DNA of 64,000 bases. Origin: Roseateles saccharophilus (GTDB lineage Bacteria; Pseudomonadota; Gammaproteobacteria; Burkholderiales; Burkholderiaceae_C). Positions 52,037 through 60,329 of the stretch are shown in pieces; position 1 is the first letter of the stretch; each line of letters begins with the position of its first letter. The notes beneath the pieces were generated by a model. That model searched no databases. It worked only from the letters and a program-made list of their open reading frames with translations, and was not told the origin of the DNA. Where the stretch lies: positions 124,780-188,779 of the forward strand of contig NZ_SMBU01000009.1 of assembly GCF_004342485.1 (NCBI RefSeq), written 5' to 3'. The position numbers were made by a program, and so were the translations under genes.

Positions 52037-52957
52037 ATGCTGAAGAGGCCGCGGACCGACTTCTGGCAGGTCGGCATCGTTCCCGTTCGCGTCGAGGATC
52101 TGGATGCCCGCAGCCTCGCCGCCGCGCGTGATCGCATCACCTGGCTGCCCGACCCCGGGCGCTGGCGCTATCTGGCCGACCCCTTCGGCCTGGTGCGTGG
52201 CGATGCGCTGCATGTCTTCGTTGAGGCCTACGACTACCGCGTCAAGCGCGCGACCATCGAGCGCCACGAGCTGGGCCTGACCGATCTGGCCTGGCGTGGC
52301 TGCACGACGGTGCTGGACCAGCCCTTCCACCTCTCCTACCCCCAGGTCTTCGAACACGAGGGCGAGACCTGGATGGTGCCGGAGAGCTACCAGGCCGGCG
52401 AGATCGCCCTCTACCGTGCCGGCGACGACACGCTGGACAACTGGGAGCGCGAATGCGCGCTGCTCGGCGGCCTGCCCGGCGCGGACGCGACGCTGGCCGA
52501 GCATGGCGGGCGCTGGTGGATGTTCTACACGCTGGTCGGCCCGAACGCGCGCGACCAGCGCGAGCTGCATATGGCCCATGCGCCGGCGCTGGCCGGCCCC
52601 TGGACGCCACTGCCCGCCAACCCGGTGCGCGTCAGCCGCGACGGCGCGCGGCCGGCCGGCCGGCCCTTCCTGTCCCACGACGGCGTGCTGACGCTGCCGG
52701 TGCAGGACAGCAGCACGGGCTATGGCGGCGCCACGCGGCTGCTGCGCTTCCCGGCGCTGACGCCGGAGCGCGTCGTCATCGAGGCCGGCGCGGAGCGCCT
52801 GACCGGCGACCTCGCCAGCGCCAGCCACAAGGCGGGCCTGCACACGCTGTCGGGCTGCGGCGGCTTCACGCTTATCGACGTGAAGCGCATCGACCGCTCG
52901 CGCGTGCGGCAATGGCTGGATTTCAAGCGCCGGCTGCGGCGGCTCGTCGGCGCCTGA
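52037..52957 (+). CDS. GINT1-N-like five-bladed propeller protein (putative carbohydrate enzyme)
   Basis: The 306-residue product resembles the N-terminal domain of glucosamine inositolphosphorylceramide transferase 1 and its bacterial relatives, with WRYLADPFGLVRGDALHVFVEAYDY, YPQVFEHEGETWMVPESYQAGEIALYRA and ADATLAEHGGRWWMFYT. Bacterial members usually lie in surface-polysaccharide clusters, which agrees with the glycosyltransferase next to it. Exact reaction unknown. Confidence 0.75.
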   Translation: MLKRPRTDFWQVGIVPVRVEDLDARSLAAARDRITWLPDPGRWRYLADPFGLVRGDALHVFVEAYDYRVKRATIERHELGLTDLAWRGCTTVLDQPFHLSYPQVFEHEGETWMVPESYQAGEIALYRAGDDTLDNWERECALLGGLPGADATLAEHGGRWWMFYTLVGPNARDQRELHMAHAPALAGPWTPLPANPVRVSRDGARPAGRPFLSHDGVLTLPVQDSSTGYGGATRLLRFPALTPERVVIEAGAERLTGDLASASHKAGLHTLSGCGGFTLIDVKRIDRSRVRQWLDFKRRLRRLVGA

Positions 52958-52963
52958 GCGTCC

Positions 52964-53338
52964 TCATTTCGGAAAGCGCTCCAGCTTCCTGCCGTCGGCC
53001 GGCAGGCCGTACTGGGCCATGTTGAGCTGCATGGCCAGCAGCGTGCAGTAGCCGGCGATGGCGGTCAGGTCGACGACGCCGGGCTTGCGGAAACGCTTCT
53101 CAGCGCCAGCGAAATTGGCGTCGGACACGCGGCGCCCGTCGGCGATGGCCTCGACCGTGGCGGGCTTGATGCCGACCTTGAGCGCGATCGGCGCATGCAC
53201 ATGCCACTCGTCGCCTTGCGTCCATTCGCGCGCGATGACGAGGACGGTCAGCTCGGACAGCGTCGTGCCGATGGCCGGCTTGAAGCGCAGGTAGTCGCCC
53301 ATCGAGCGGGCCAGCGTCATGACCTGCGGGCTGTACAT
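52964..53338 (-). CDS. Carboxymuconolactone decarboxylase-family protein, N-terminus uncertain
   Basis: The 124-residue stretch from ATG 53338 has the CMD/AhpD-like core (SELTVLVIAREWTQGDEWHVHAPIALKVGIKPATVEAIADGRR). The same frame continues upstream for about 35 more family-like residues (LPPASGARRTEQKQ, AAAEFEAARKTPVFGLFEPL), yet up to the next in-frame stop near 53560 there is no ATG, GTG or TTG. Either a rare start such as CTG is used, the real start was lost, or a small frameshift hides it. The gene is convergent with the propeller gene and divergent from the amidohydrolase. The redox or decarboxylase role is not determined. Confidence 0.7.
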   Translation of the reverse strand: MYSPQVMTLARSMGDYLRFKPAIGTTLSELTVLVIAREWTQGDEWHVHAPIALKVGIKPATVEAIADGRRVSDANFAGAEKRFRKPGVVDLTAIAGYCTLLAMQLNMAQYGLPADGRKLERFPK

Positions 53339-53490
53339 CAGTGGCTCGAAGAGACCGAAGACCGGCGTCTTGCGCGCCGCCTCGAACTCGGCCGCGGCCT
53401 GCTTCTGCTCGGTTCGCCGCGCGCCGGAGGCCGGCGGAAGCCCGCTTGCGGCGCATACTCGATCCCCCGTCGACCCCAGCCCTGCCCGAC

Positions 53491-54759
53491 ATGACCGCTG
53501 CCGACCCGCTGCCCGACCGCATCGCCGCCCGCGTGGCCGAACTCGAAGCCCAGGTCATCGCCTGGCGGCGCGGCCTGCACCAGCATCCCGAGCTCGGCAA
53601 CCGCGAGTTCCGCACCGCGGCCCTGGTGGCCGAGCACCTGCGTGCGCTGGGATTCGACGAGGTGAAGACCGGCGTCGCCCACACCGGCGTGGTCGGCCTG
53701 CTGAAGGGCGGCCGGCCGGGTGGCGTGGTGGCGCTGCGGGCCGACATGGACGGCCTGCCCGTCAGCGAGGAGGTGGACCTGCCCTTCGCCTCGAAAGCGC
53801 GCGCGGTCTGGAACGGCGAGGAGGTCGGCGTCATGCACGCTTGCGGACATGACTGCCATGTCGCCATCCTGATGGGCGTGGCCAGCGTGCTGGCCGGCCT
53901 GCGTGCCGACATCTCTGGCAGCGTCAAGTTCATCTTCCAGCCCGCCGAGGAGATGCCGCCCGAGGGCGAGGAGGGCGGTGCCGAGCTGATGATCAAGGAG
54001 GGCGCGCTGCAGAACCCGACGCCCGGCGCCATCTTCGGCCTGCATGTCACATCGCGGCTGCCGGCCGGCGTCATCGGCTACCGGCCCGGGCCGACCATGG
54101 CCAGCAGCGACAAGCTCAGGATCACCGTGCACGGCAGGCAGACCCACGGCGCGGCGCCCTGGCTGGGCGTGGACCCCATCGTCACGTCGGCGCAGATCGT
54201 GCTCGGCCTGCAGACCATCGTCAGCCGCAACCTCGACTTGAACCGCGAGCCGGCCGTCGTGACCATAGGCGCCATCAAGGGCGGCGTGCGCGAGAACATC
54301 ATCCCGGACTCGGTCGAGATGCGCGGCACGATACGCAGCTTCGACGAGGGCATGCGCGACGCCATCCACGAGCGCGTGACCGAACTGGCCGAGGGCATCT
54401 CGGGCGCCGCGCGGGCGAGCTGCCGGGTTTGCATCACGAAGAACTACCCCGTCACCGTCAACGACCCGGTGCTGACCGAGCAGATGGTGCCGACGCTGAC
54501 CCGCGTGGCCAGCACCGGGCCGCGGCCCATGGGCATCGAGGTCGTGCCCAAGGTCACCGGCGCCGAGGACTTCTCCTTCTTTCAGCGCCTGATCCCGGGC
54601 CTGTTCTTCTTCGTCGGTGTCACGCCGCCGGACGTCGACCCGGCTCAGGCCGACTCCAACCACTCGCCGCGCTTCTTCGCCGACGAGCGCGGGCTGGAGG
54701 TGGGGGTGCGGGCGCTGGCCAATCTGGCCGTGGACTACCTGGCGTCGCTCCAGGGCTGA
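53491..54759 (+). CDS. M20-family amidohydrolase
   Basis: Metal-dependent amide hydrolase of the hippurate/indole-acetyl-amino-acid hydrolase type. The 422-residue product has HQHPELGNREF near residue 30, ADMDGLPVSEEVDLPFAS, metal-binding HACGHD with Cys118, His120 and Asp121, QPAEE with the catalytic Glu pair, and NHSPRFFADE near the end. Substrate unknown; peptide or N-acyl amino acids are usual. It ends convergently with the next gene, the two coding ends overlapping by 25 bases. Confidence 0.93.
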   Translation: MTAADPLPDRIAARVAELEAQVIAWRRGLHQHPELGNREFRTAALVAEHLRALGFDEVKTGVAHTGVVGLLKGGRPGGVVALRADMDGLPVSEEVDLPFASKARAVWNGEEVGVMHACGHDCHVAILMGVASVLAGLRADISGSVKFIFQPAEEMPPEGEEGGAELMIKEGALQNPTPGAIFGLHVTSRLPAGVIGYRPGPTMASSDKLRITVHGRQTHGAAPWLGVDPIVTSAQIVLGLQTIVSRNLDLNREPAVVTIGAIKGGVRENIIPDSVEMRGTIRSFDEGMRDAIHERVTELAEGISGAARASCRVCITKNYPVTVNDPVLTEQMVPTLTRVASTGPRPMGIEVVPKVTGAEDFSFFQRLIPGLFFFVGVTPPDVDPAQADSNHSPRFFADERGLEVGVRALANLAVDYLASLQG

Positions 54760-55484
54760 GCGGCCCCGGCCCAGGCTTCGTTACGCAGCCGCGCGGACTC
54801 GCCGCTGTCCTCCATCTGCTGCAGCACGCCGGCCAGGTGCGGCAACAGGCCGCGCTGGCGGGCATGCAGAAGTGCGAACAGCGGGGCGACGTGCAGGGGT
54901 GCGGGCAAGGCGACGAGGCCGTCGAGCTGGGCCGCGTCGATGCCGGGTTCACCGGCCGCGGCCGTGATGAGGGCGACGTCGACGATGCCGGCGCGCAGCA
55001 GCCGAAGAAGATCATGGCGGCTGGTGGCCTCGACGCGCCGGGGCAGCTGGACCAGCAAGCCCTCCAGCAGCACGACGCCGCGCGGGTAGCCGACGCGCCA
55101 GGGCGCGAGGCCCGCGAGGTCGTGGGCGATGCTGGTGCCGCGGCGCACATAGCCGCGCACCTCGACGCTGGCGAGCGGGACGGGCACGACCAGCAGGTCG
55201 GGATGGCCATCGGCCACCGCGCGGATGCGCAGCGCCTCGCCGTCAAGTTGGCCCTGCGCGGTCATGCGCAGCGAGCGGCGCAGCGGCAGGGGCTCGAAAC
55301 GGACGCATATCCCGAGCCGTTCGAAAGCCTGGCTCAGCAGGGCTCGTGCGCCCGGCGCCAGGCCGCTCTGGTCATTGGCGTCGGTGGCGAAGCGCAGCGC
55401 GGCGACAGGCTCCGCGGCCGTGGCACAGGGCAGGCTGCATGCCAGCAGCGCCAGCATCAGCTGCCGCCGTGAAGAACCCCGCAT
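54735..55484 (-). CDS. Periplasmic solute-binding-like protein, second copy
   Basis: 249 residues with a signal peptide (MRGSSRRQLMLALLACSLPCATAA) and an SBP-like layout (ALRFATDANDQSGLAPGARALLSQAFERLGICVRFEPLPLRRSLRM). It is related in style to the protein at 25421 (the x-PxRRxLxM segment occurs in both) and likewise has no transporter genes nearby. It lies 54 bases from flgH and overlaps the amidohydrolase end. Confidence 0.7.
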   Translation of the reverse strand: MRGSSRRQLMLALLACSLPCATAAEPVAALRFATDANDQSGLAPGARALLSQAFERLGICVRFEPLPLRRSLRMTAQGQLDGEALRIRAVADGHPDLLVVPVPLASVEVRGYVRRGTSIAHDLAGLAPWRVGYPRGVVLLEGLLVQLPRRVEATSRHDLLRLLRAGIVDVALITAAAGEPGIDAAQLDGLVALPAPLHVAPLFALLHARQRGLLPHLAGVLQQMEDSGESARLRNEAWAGAAQPWSDAR

Positions 55485-55538
55485 CTTCGACCTCCAGGCC
55501 TGGCTGGATGGCTCCCTGGTCTGGGTCGATGTTAGGCG

Positions 55539-56207
55539 TCAACTGGGCGCGATGTTCAGGAAGAAGCGCGACAACCACCCGATCGCGTGGGCATCGGAGG
55601 TGGCGCCGCGGCCGCGCTGCTCGATGCGCACATTGGCCACCGACGTGGACGGCACTGCATTGCCCTGGGCGATCATGCGCGGGTCGACCTGGCCTGAGAA
55701 GCGCAGTACGTCGACGTTGTGGTTCACGCCGATCTGCTTCTCGCCGCTGATCATCAGGTGGCCGTTGGGCAGCACGGCGGTCACGACGGCGGTGATCGCG
55801 CCGGTGAACTCGTTGGTGTTCTGGTTGCTGCCCTTGCCCTTGTTGTCGTTGGCCGAAGTGGCGCCGGCGCTGGCCTTGCCGAAGGAGTTGGCCGCGACGA
55901 AGGGCAGGGCGGTCACGCCGGCCGACAGGCTGCCGGTCTTGCTCAGCTCGCTGGTGCTGGTCTGCGTGGCCGAGACCTTCTCGATGATGTTGATCGTCAG
56001 CGTGTCGCCCACCAGCCGCGCGCGATGGTCCTCGAACAGCGGGCGATAGGCCGCGGCCTGGTAGATGGAGCCATTGGTGGGCGCCATCGGCGCGACCGGC
56101 GGCAGGTTGACGACCGGCGTGTGCTCCAACTCGACCTGGGGCTCGGGGTAGGGCGTCGCGCAGCCGGCAAGCAGGGCGATGAGGGCGACAGCAGCAAGGA
56201 TTTTCAT
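55539..56207 (-). CDS. flgH: flagellar L-ring lipoprotein FlgH
   Basis: FlgH forms the outer-membrane L ring. The 222-residue product has a lipoprotein signal (MKILAAVALIALLAGC) with acylated Cys16, then SIYQAAAYRPLFEDHRARLVGDTLTINIIEKVSA and MISGEKQIGVNHNVDVLRFSGQVDPRMI, family hallmarks. It is the last gene of flgB-H on this side; flgI, normally next, is 5.5 kb away. Confidence 0.97.
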   Translation of the reverse strand: MKILAAVALIALLAGCATPYPEPQVELEHTPVVNLPPVAPMAPTNGSIYQAAAYRPLFEDHRARLVGDTLTINIIEKVSATQTSTSELSKTGSLSAGVTALPFVAANSFGKASAGATSANDNKGKGSNQNTNEFTGAITAVVTAVLPNGHLMISGEKQIGVNHNVDVLRFSGQVDPRMIAQGNAVPSTSVANVRIEQRGRGATSDAHAIGWLSRFFLNIAPS

Positions 56208-56244
56208 GACAACTTCTCCATGGATCAGGCCGCGTAGCCGGCCG

Positions 56245-56328
56245 CTCCTCCAGCAGCAGCCATGGAACCGGCTTTGCCGGCCATCGGCTGCGCCCCCTGG
56301 GGGAGCGCGCGAGCGCTACGGGGGGAGC
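56245..56328 (+). repeat. Dispersed hairpin repeat, family A copy 4
   Basis: Between flgH and flgG. Hairpin 1: GCAGCCATGG / CCATCGGCTGC around CCGG ctttg CCGG; relative to the copy at 12514, both arms have changed together (GCTGCCGTGG / CCACCGGCAGC). The 3' module is CCCCCTGGGGG, stem AGCGC gcga GCGCT, then ACGGGGGG. It runs into the flgG stop codon. All four family A copies read the same way on the plus strand although neighbouring genes differ in direction. Confidence 0.7.
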
Positions 56329-57110
56329 TAAATCTGGGCGAGCTTCTGCAGCATCTGGTCGGACGTTTGGACCGCCTTGGAGTTCAGCTCGTAGGCCCGC
56401 TGGGTCTGGATCATCTGCACCAGCTCCTCGACGACGTTGACGTTGGAGGTCTCGACGAAGCCCTGCTGCAGTGCGCCCATGCCGTTGTTGTTGGGTGCAC
56501 CGGTGTTGGGCGTGCCGCTGGCGGAGGTTTCTGCGAACAGGTTCTGGCCCTTGGGGTCGAGGCCGGCCGGGTTCACGAAATTGGCGAGCTGGATCTGGCC
56601 CACCGTCTGCGCGGTGGCCTGGCCGGGCAGGGTGACGCTGACGGTGCCGTCGTTGCCGATGGTCAGGCTCTGCGCGTTGTTCGGGATCGTGATGCCGGGC
56701 AGCACCGTGTAGCCGTTGCTCGTGACCATCTGGCCGTTGGCATTGAGCTGGAAGCTGCCGTCGCGGGTGTAGGCGTTGGTGCCGTCGGGCATCTGGATCT
56801 GGAAGAAGCCGTCGCCCTTGATGGCCAGGTCCAGGTTGTTGCTGGTCTGCTGCAGGTTGCCCTGGGTGTAGATGCGCGCGGTGGCGACGGGGCGCACGCC
56901 CAGGCCCACCTGCAGGCCGGTGGGCAGCGTGGTCTGCTCGGTGCTGTTGGCGCCGGCCTGGCGCAGGTTCTGGTAGATCAAGTCCTCGAAGACGGCGTGC
57001 GAGCGCTTGTAGCCATTTGTGGCGACGTTAGCGAGGTTGTGGGAGATGTTGTCCAGCTGGGTCTGCTGGGCTTCCATGCCGGTCTTGGCGATCCAGAGCG
57101 AGCGCATCAT
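56328..57110 (-). CDS. flgG: flagellar distal rod protein FlgG
   Basis: The 260-residue product starts [47 protein letters not shown], the FlgG signature, and ends [35 protein letters not shown]. Length is exactly that of the family. It follows flgF by 12 bases. Confidence 0.98.
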   Translation of the reverse strand: MMRSLWIAKTGMEAQQTQLDNISHNLANVATNGYKRSHAVFEDLIYQNLRQAGANSTEQTTLPTGLQVGLGVRPVATARIYTQGNLQQTSNNLDLAIKGDGFFQIQMPDGTNAYTRDGSFQLNANGQMVTSNGYTVLPGITIPNNAQSLTIGNDGTVSVTLPGQATAQTVGQIQLANFVNPAGLDPKGQNLFAETSASGTPNTGAPNNNGMGALQQGFVETSNVNVVEELVQMIQTQRAYELNSKAVQTSDQMLQKLAQI

Positions 57111-57122
57111 GGTGGTGTGTCC

Positions 57123-57854
57123 TCAAGTGCTGCCGAGCAGCTTGGCCGATTGCTGGCCTTGCGTCTGGGCAATCTGCAGCAGCTTCATCTGCTGCTCGAA
57201 CTGGCGGCCGGCGGCGATCATGGCGACCATGGTCTCGACCGGGCTGACGTTGGAGCCTTCCAGCGCGCCGTCCTGCAGTCGCGCGGCCGGGTCGGCGGGC
57301 AGATCGCCCTCGGCGGCACGGAACAGGCCGTCGTCGCCACGTTTGAGCTGGGTGCTGGCCTCGGGCGTGACGAGCTTGAGCCGGCCCACCGTCGTCGGTT
57401 TCTGGTTGGGCTGCTTGGCGCTGATGGTGCCGTCGCTGCCGATGTCCACCGTGCTGTTCTGCGGGATGTTGATGGGGCCGCCGTCGCCCAGCACCGGCAT
57501 GCCGTTGCGCATGACGAGGATGCCTTCGGCGTTCACGTCCAGCGAGCCGGCGCGGGTGTAGGCCTCGGTGCCGTCGTTGGCCTGCACGGCAAGCCAGGCC
57601 TTGCCCTGCATGGCCACGTCGAGGTTGCGGCCGGTCGCGGTCAGCGGGCCGGCCTCGTCGTTGTAGCCGATGGTGGTCTCGAGCGAGTAGGCCCGCGTGG
57701 AGGCGCCGTCGCCGCGCACCGGCACCGCGCGGAAGGCCTGCAATTCAGCCCTGAAGCCATTCGTCGTGACGTTGGCGAGGTTGTGCGAGAGCACGTCCTG
57801 CCGCTGCATGGCCGCCTTGGCGCCGGCCATCGAGAGGTAGATCATGCGGTCCAC
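57123..57854 (-). CDS. flgF: flagellar proximal rod protein FlgF
   Basis: The 243-residue product has the rod-protein N-terminus (MIYLSMAGAKAAMQRQDVLSHNLANVTTNGFRAELQAFRAVPV) and the C-terminal VSPVETMVAMIAAGRQFEQQMKLLQ. The start is taken as GTG 57854, because FlgF proteins of this group begin MDRxIY and here GTG-GAC-CGC precedes ATG 57845; the ATG is the alternative. Confidence 0.95.
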   Translation of the reverse strand: MDRMIYLSMAGAKAAMQRQDVLSHNLANVTTNGFRAELQAFRAVPVRGDGASTRAYSLETTIGYNDEAGPLTATGRNLDVAMQGKAWLAVQANDGTEAYTRAGSLDVNAEGILVMRNGMPVLGDGGPINIPQNSTVDIGSDGTISAKQPNQKPTTVGRLKLVTPEASTQLKRGDDGLFRAAEGDLPADPAARLQDGALEGSNVSPVETMVAMIAAGRQFEQQMKLLQIAQTQGQQSAKLLGST

Positions 57855-57876
57855 GTTGTGCCCTCGCCGTCAGCGT

Positions 57877-59193
57877 TCAGCGGAGGTTCACGATCGTCTG
57901 CAGGACCTGATCCTGCGTCTTGATCGTCTGCGCATTGGCCTGGTAGGCGCGCTGGGCCGTGACCATGTTGACCAGCTCGGCCGTCAGGTCGACGTTGCTC
58001 TCCTCGAGTGCGCCGGACTGCAGCGATCCCATGTTGCCGTCGCCCGGCACGCCGACGACCGCATCGCCCGAGGCGACGGTGCGGACCCAGACGTTGCCGC
58101 CCATGGCCTGCAGGCCCTGGGGGTTGCGGAAGGAGGCGAGTTCGAGCTGGCCGGCCGGCTTGCTCTGGCCGTTGGAGTAGCGGGCCTGGATGACGCCGTT
58201 GTTGGCGACCTGGATGCCGGTCAGCTGACCTGGCGCGTAACCGTCCTGGGTCAGGTTGGTCACCGCGAAGCTGCTGCCGTTTTCGGTAGCGCCGGTTACG
58301 TTCAGCTGGATGCCGGGGATGGCCAGCGTCGGGTTGCCGCGCGCGCTCGTGCCGGCCGGCACGCTCATCGCGATGGGGGCGGTGGGCGATGTCGGCGAGC
58401 CGCCGGTGCTCGGGAAGGTGATCGTGGTGTAGGGCGTCGTCGGGTTGCCGTTGGCGTCCAGCGCGATCGCGCCGCCGGCGGCGTTGGTGGTGAACGGCGA
58501 GCCGTTGGCGGTCGCGTAGACGTTCCAGACATCGTTGCCATTGGCAGCGGTCGCGGCGCGCTGGAAATAGAAGGTCACGGCCACGTCCTGGCCCTTGGCG
58601 TCGTAGACGGTCATCGACGTCGCGTTGTTGTAGGTCGTGCTGTCCTTCAGGTCGATGCCGGTGCCGGTGCCGCCTCCGGGGGCCGTGGTCTTGGACCGGG
58701 AGTCGAGGTTGAACTCCATTTTGACGGTGGTCGTCACGGCGGGCGGGATGCCGCTGGTGGGCAGCAGCAACGGCTGGGCCGTGCCGGGCTGGATGACGCC
58801 GGCGCCGTTGGCCGGGTAGCCCATCAGCTTCAGGCCGTCGTTGTTGACGATGTAGCCGTCGCGGCTGACCTTGAACTGGCCGTTGCGGCTGTAGCGTGCC
58901 GGGTTGATGCCGTCGCTGACCTGGAAGAAGCCGCCGCCGTTGATGGCGAGGTCCATCGGGTTCTCGGTCGTCGTGATGTTGCCCTGCGTGAACTGCTGGG
59001 CCACGGCCTTCAGCGTCGTGCCGATGCCGACCTGGTTCTGGCCCGCGCCGTTCATGGCCGTGGCGTAGACGTCGGCGAACTCGGCGCGCGCGTCCTTGGC
59101 GCCGTAGGTGCCCGAGTTGGCGATGTTGTTGCCGATGACGTCGAGGTTCTTGGACGCGGCGTTGAGCCCGGAGAGGCCTTGCTGGAAGCTCAT
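57877..59193 (-). CDS. flgE: flagellar hook protein FlgE
   Basis: FlgE builds the hook. The 438-residue product begins SFQQGLSGLNAASKNLDVIGNNIANSGTYGAKDARAEFADVYA, has the FlgE D1/D2 domains (AINGGGFFQVSDGINPARYSRNGQFKVSRDGYIVN), and ends in VDLTAELVNMVTAQRAYQANAQTIKTQDQVLQTIVNLR. It lies 21 bases after flgD. Assembly of its product needs the FlgD cap, whose gene here carries a stop codon. Confidence 0.98.
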   Translation of the reverse strand: MSFQQGLSGLNAASKNLDVIGNNIANSGTYGAKDARAEFADVYATAMNGAGQNQVGIGTTLKAVAQQFTQGNITTTENPMDLAINGGGFFQVSDGINPARYSRNGQFKVSRDGYIVNNDGLKLMGYPANGAGVIQPGTAQPLLLPTSGIPPAVTTTVKMEFNLDSRSKTTAPGGGTGTGIDLKDSTTYNNATSMTVYDAKGQDVAVTFYFQRAATAANGNDVWNVYATANGSPFTTNAAGGAIALDANGNPTTPYTTITFPSTGGSPTSPTAPIAMSVPAGTSARGNPTLAIPGIQLNVTGATENGSSFAVTNLTQDGYAPGQLTGIQVANNGVIQARYSNGQSKPAGQLELASFRNPQGLQAMGGNVWVRTVASGDAVVGVPGDGNMGSLQSGALEESNVDLTAELVNMVTAQRAYQANAQTIKTQDQVLQTIVNLR

Positions 59194-59214
59194 GGGGGAG
59201 TCCTTGCTGTCAAA

Positions 59215-59889
59215 TCAGTTGACGGCCTGCACGGCCGTGTAGTCGACGGAGCCCAGGCGGGCGAGGTCGAGCCTGAGGCTGCCGTTCTCGCTGTAGACCG
59301 CCGTGACCTTGTCGTTGGCGTAGGTGGTCGACGTGACGGGGGCGGTGCCGTTGGTTGCCGTGATGCGGTACTTGACCTCGCTGCCCTCCGACACCATCGT
59401 GCCGGCGTTCCAGCTGAAGGTCTGGCGGCCCGAACCCTGGGCGCCGAGCTGCTGGGTGTCGATGACGTTGCCGGCCGGCCCGAGGATCTCCAGCTTGACC
59501 GCGCTGGCCGCTCCGCCGAGGTCGTAGCTGCCTTCCGCGACGCCGTTCGTCACCTGCAGGCTGTTGCTGGGCACGCTGACCTCGCGGCCCACCAGCGAGA
59601 CGGACTGCAGGGCCTGCATCTGGCCGAGCTGGGTGCCCAGGCTGTTGATGCTGGTGTTCAGCGTGGACAGGCTCGTCACCTGCTGGATCTGCGCCATCTG
59701 GCTCGTCACCTGGGCGTTGTCCATCGGGTTGAGCGGATCCTAGTTGTTCATCTGCGCGACGAGCAGCTTCAGGAAGCGGTCCTGGGTATCGGCCGCGTTG
59801 GTCGACGACGTGGAGCCGCTGCTCGTGCTGGACGTGGTCGAGGTCGTCGAGGTTGCCGAGTTGCTGCCGTTGAGTACGGAGAAGTCCAT
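59215..59889 (-). pseudogene. flgD: flgD (hook cap) interrupted by an in-frame TAG
   Basis: Reading from ATG 59889 gives a Ser/Thr-rich leader and then NAADTQDRFLKLLVAQMNN, followed by TAG at 59740-59742, then DPLNPMDNAQVTSQMAQIQQ in the same frame. In FlgD proteins this junction reads NQDPLNPMDNAQ, so the TAG stands where CAG (Gln) is expected, a single C-to-T change. Downstream the frame is open for another 174 codons with the normal tudor and FnIII-like domains and ends at 59215. Re-initiation at ATG 59724 would give a 169-residue product lacking the conserved N-terminal part. Flanking flgC and flgE are intact. Sequencing error, amber suppression or a true null are all possible. Confidence 0.9.
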
Positions 59890-59912
59890 GGCGTGCTTTC
59901 AGCGGACGACCA

Positions 59913-60326
59913 TCACTGGCCGAGTTGGAGGGTCTTGAGCAGCAGGCTCTTGGCCGTGCTCATGACTTCGATGTTGTTCTGGTATGAGCGCGAGGCCGAG
60001 ATCATGTTGACCATCTCCTCCACCGGGTTCACGTTGGAATAGGTCACATAGCCGTCGGCATCGGCCTGCGGGTGCTTGGGGTCGTGCACGCGGCGGCCGG
60101 GGGGCTGGTCTTCGGTGATGTTGGTCACGCGCACGCCGGCGTTGCCGCTGTCGTCGCCCGCGCCCATCAGCGCGGTCTGGAATACCACCTGGCGCGCCTT
60201 GTAGGCCTGGCCGTCTGGGCCTGCCACGGTGTCGGCGTTGGCGAGGTTGCTGGCCACCACGTTCAGGCGCTGGCTCTGCGCGCTGACCGCGCTGCCGGCG
60301 ACGTTGAAGATCTGGAACATCGACAT
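59913..60326 (-). CDS. flgC: flagellar proximal rod protein FlgC
   Basis: The 137-residue product has the N-terminal FQIFNVAGSAVSAQSQRLNVVASNLANADTVAGPDGQAYKARQVVFQ and C-terminal SNVNPVEEMVNMISASRSYQNNIEVMSTAKSLLLKTL rod signatures. It starts three bases after flgB and is followed 23 bases later by flgD. Confidence 0.97.
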   Translation of the reverse strand: MSMFQIFNVAGSAVSAQSQRLNVVASNLANADTVAGPDGQAYKARQVVFQTALMGAGDDSGNAGVRVTNITEDQPPGRRVHDPKHPQADADGYVTYSNVNPVEEMVNMISASRSYQNNIEVMSTAKSLLLKTLQLGQ

Positions 60327-60329
60327 GGC

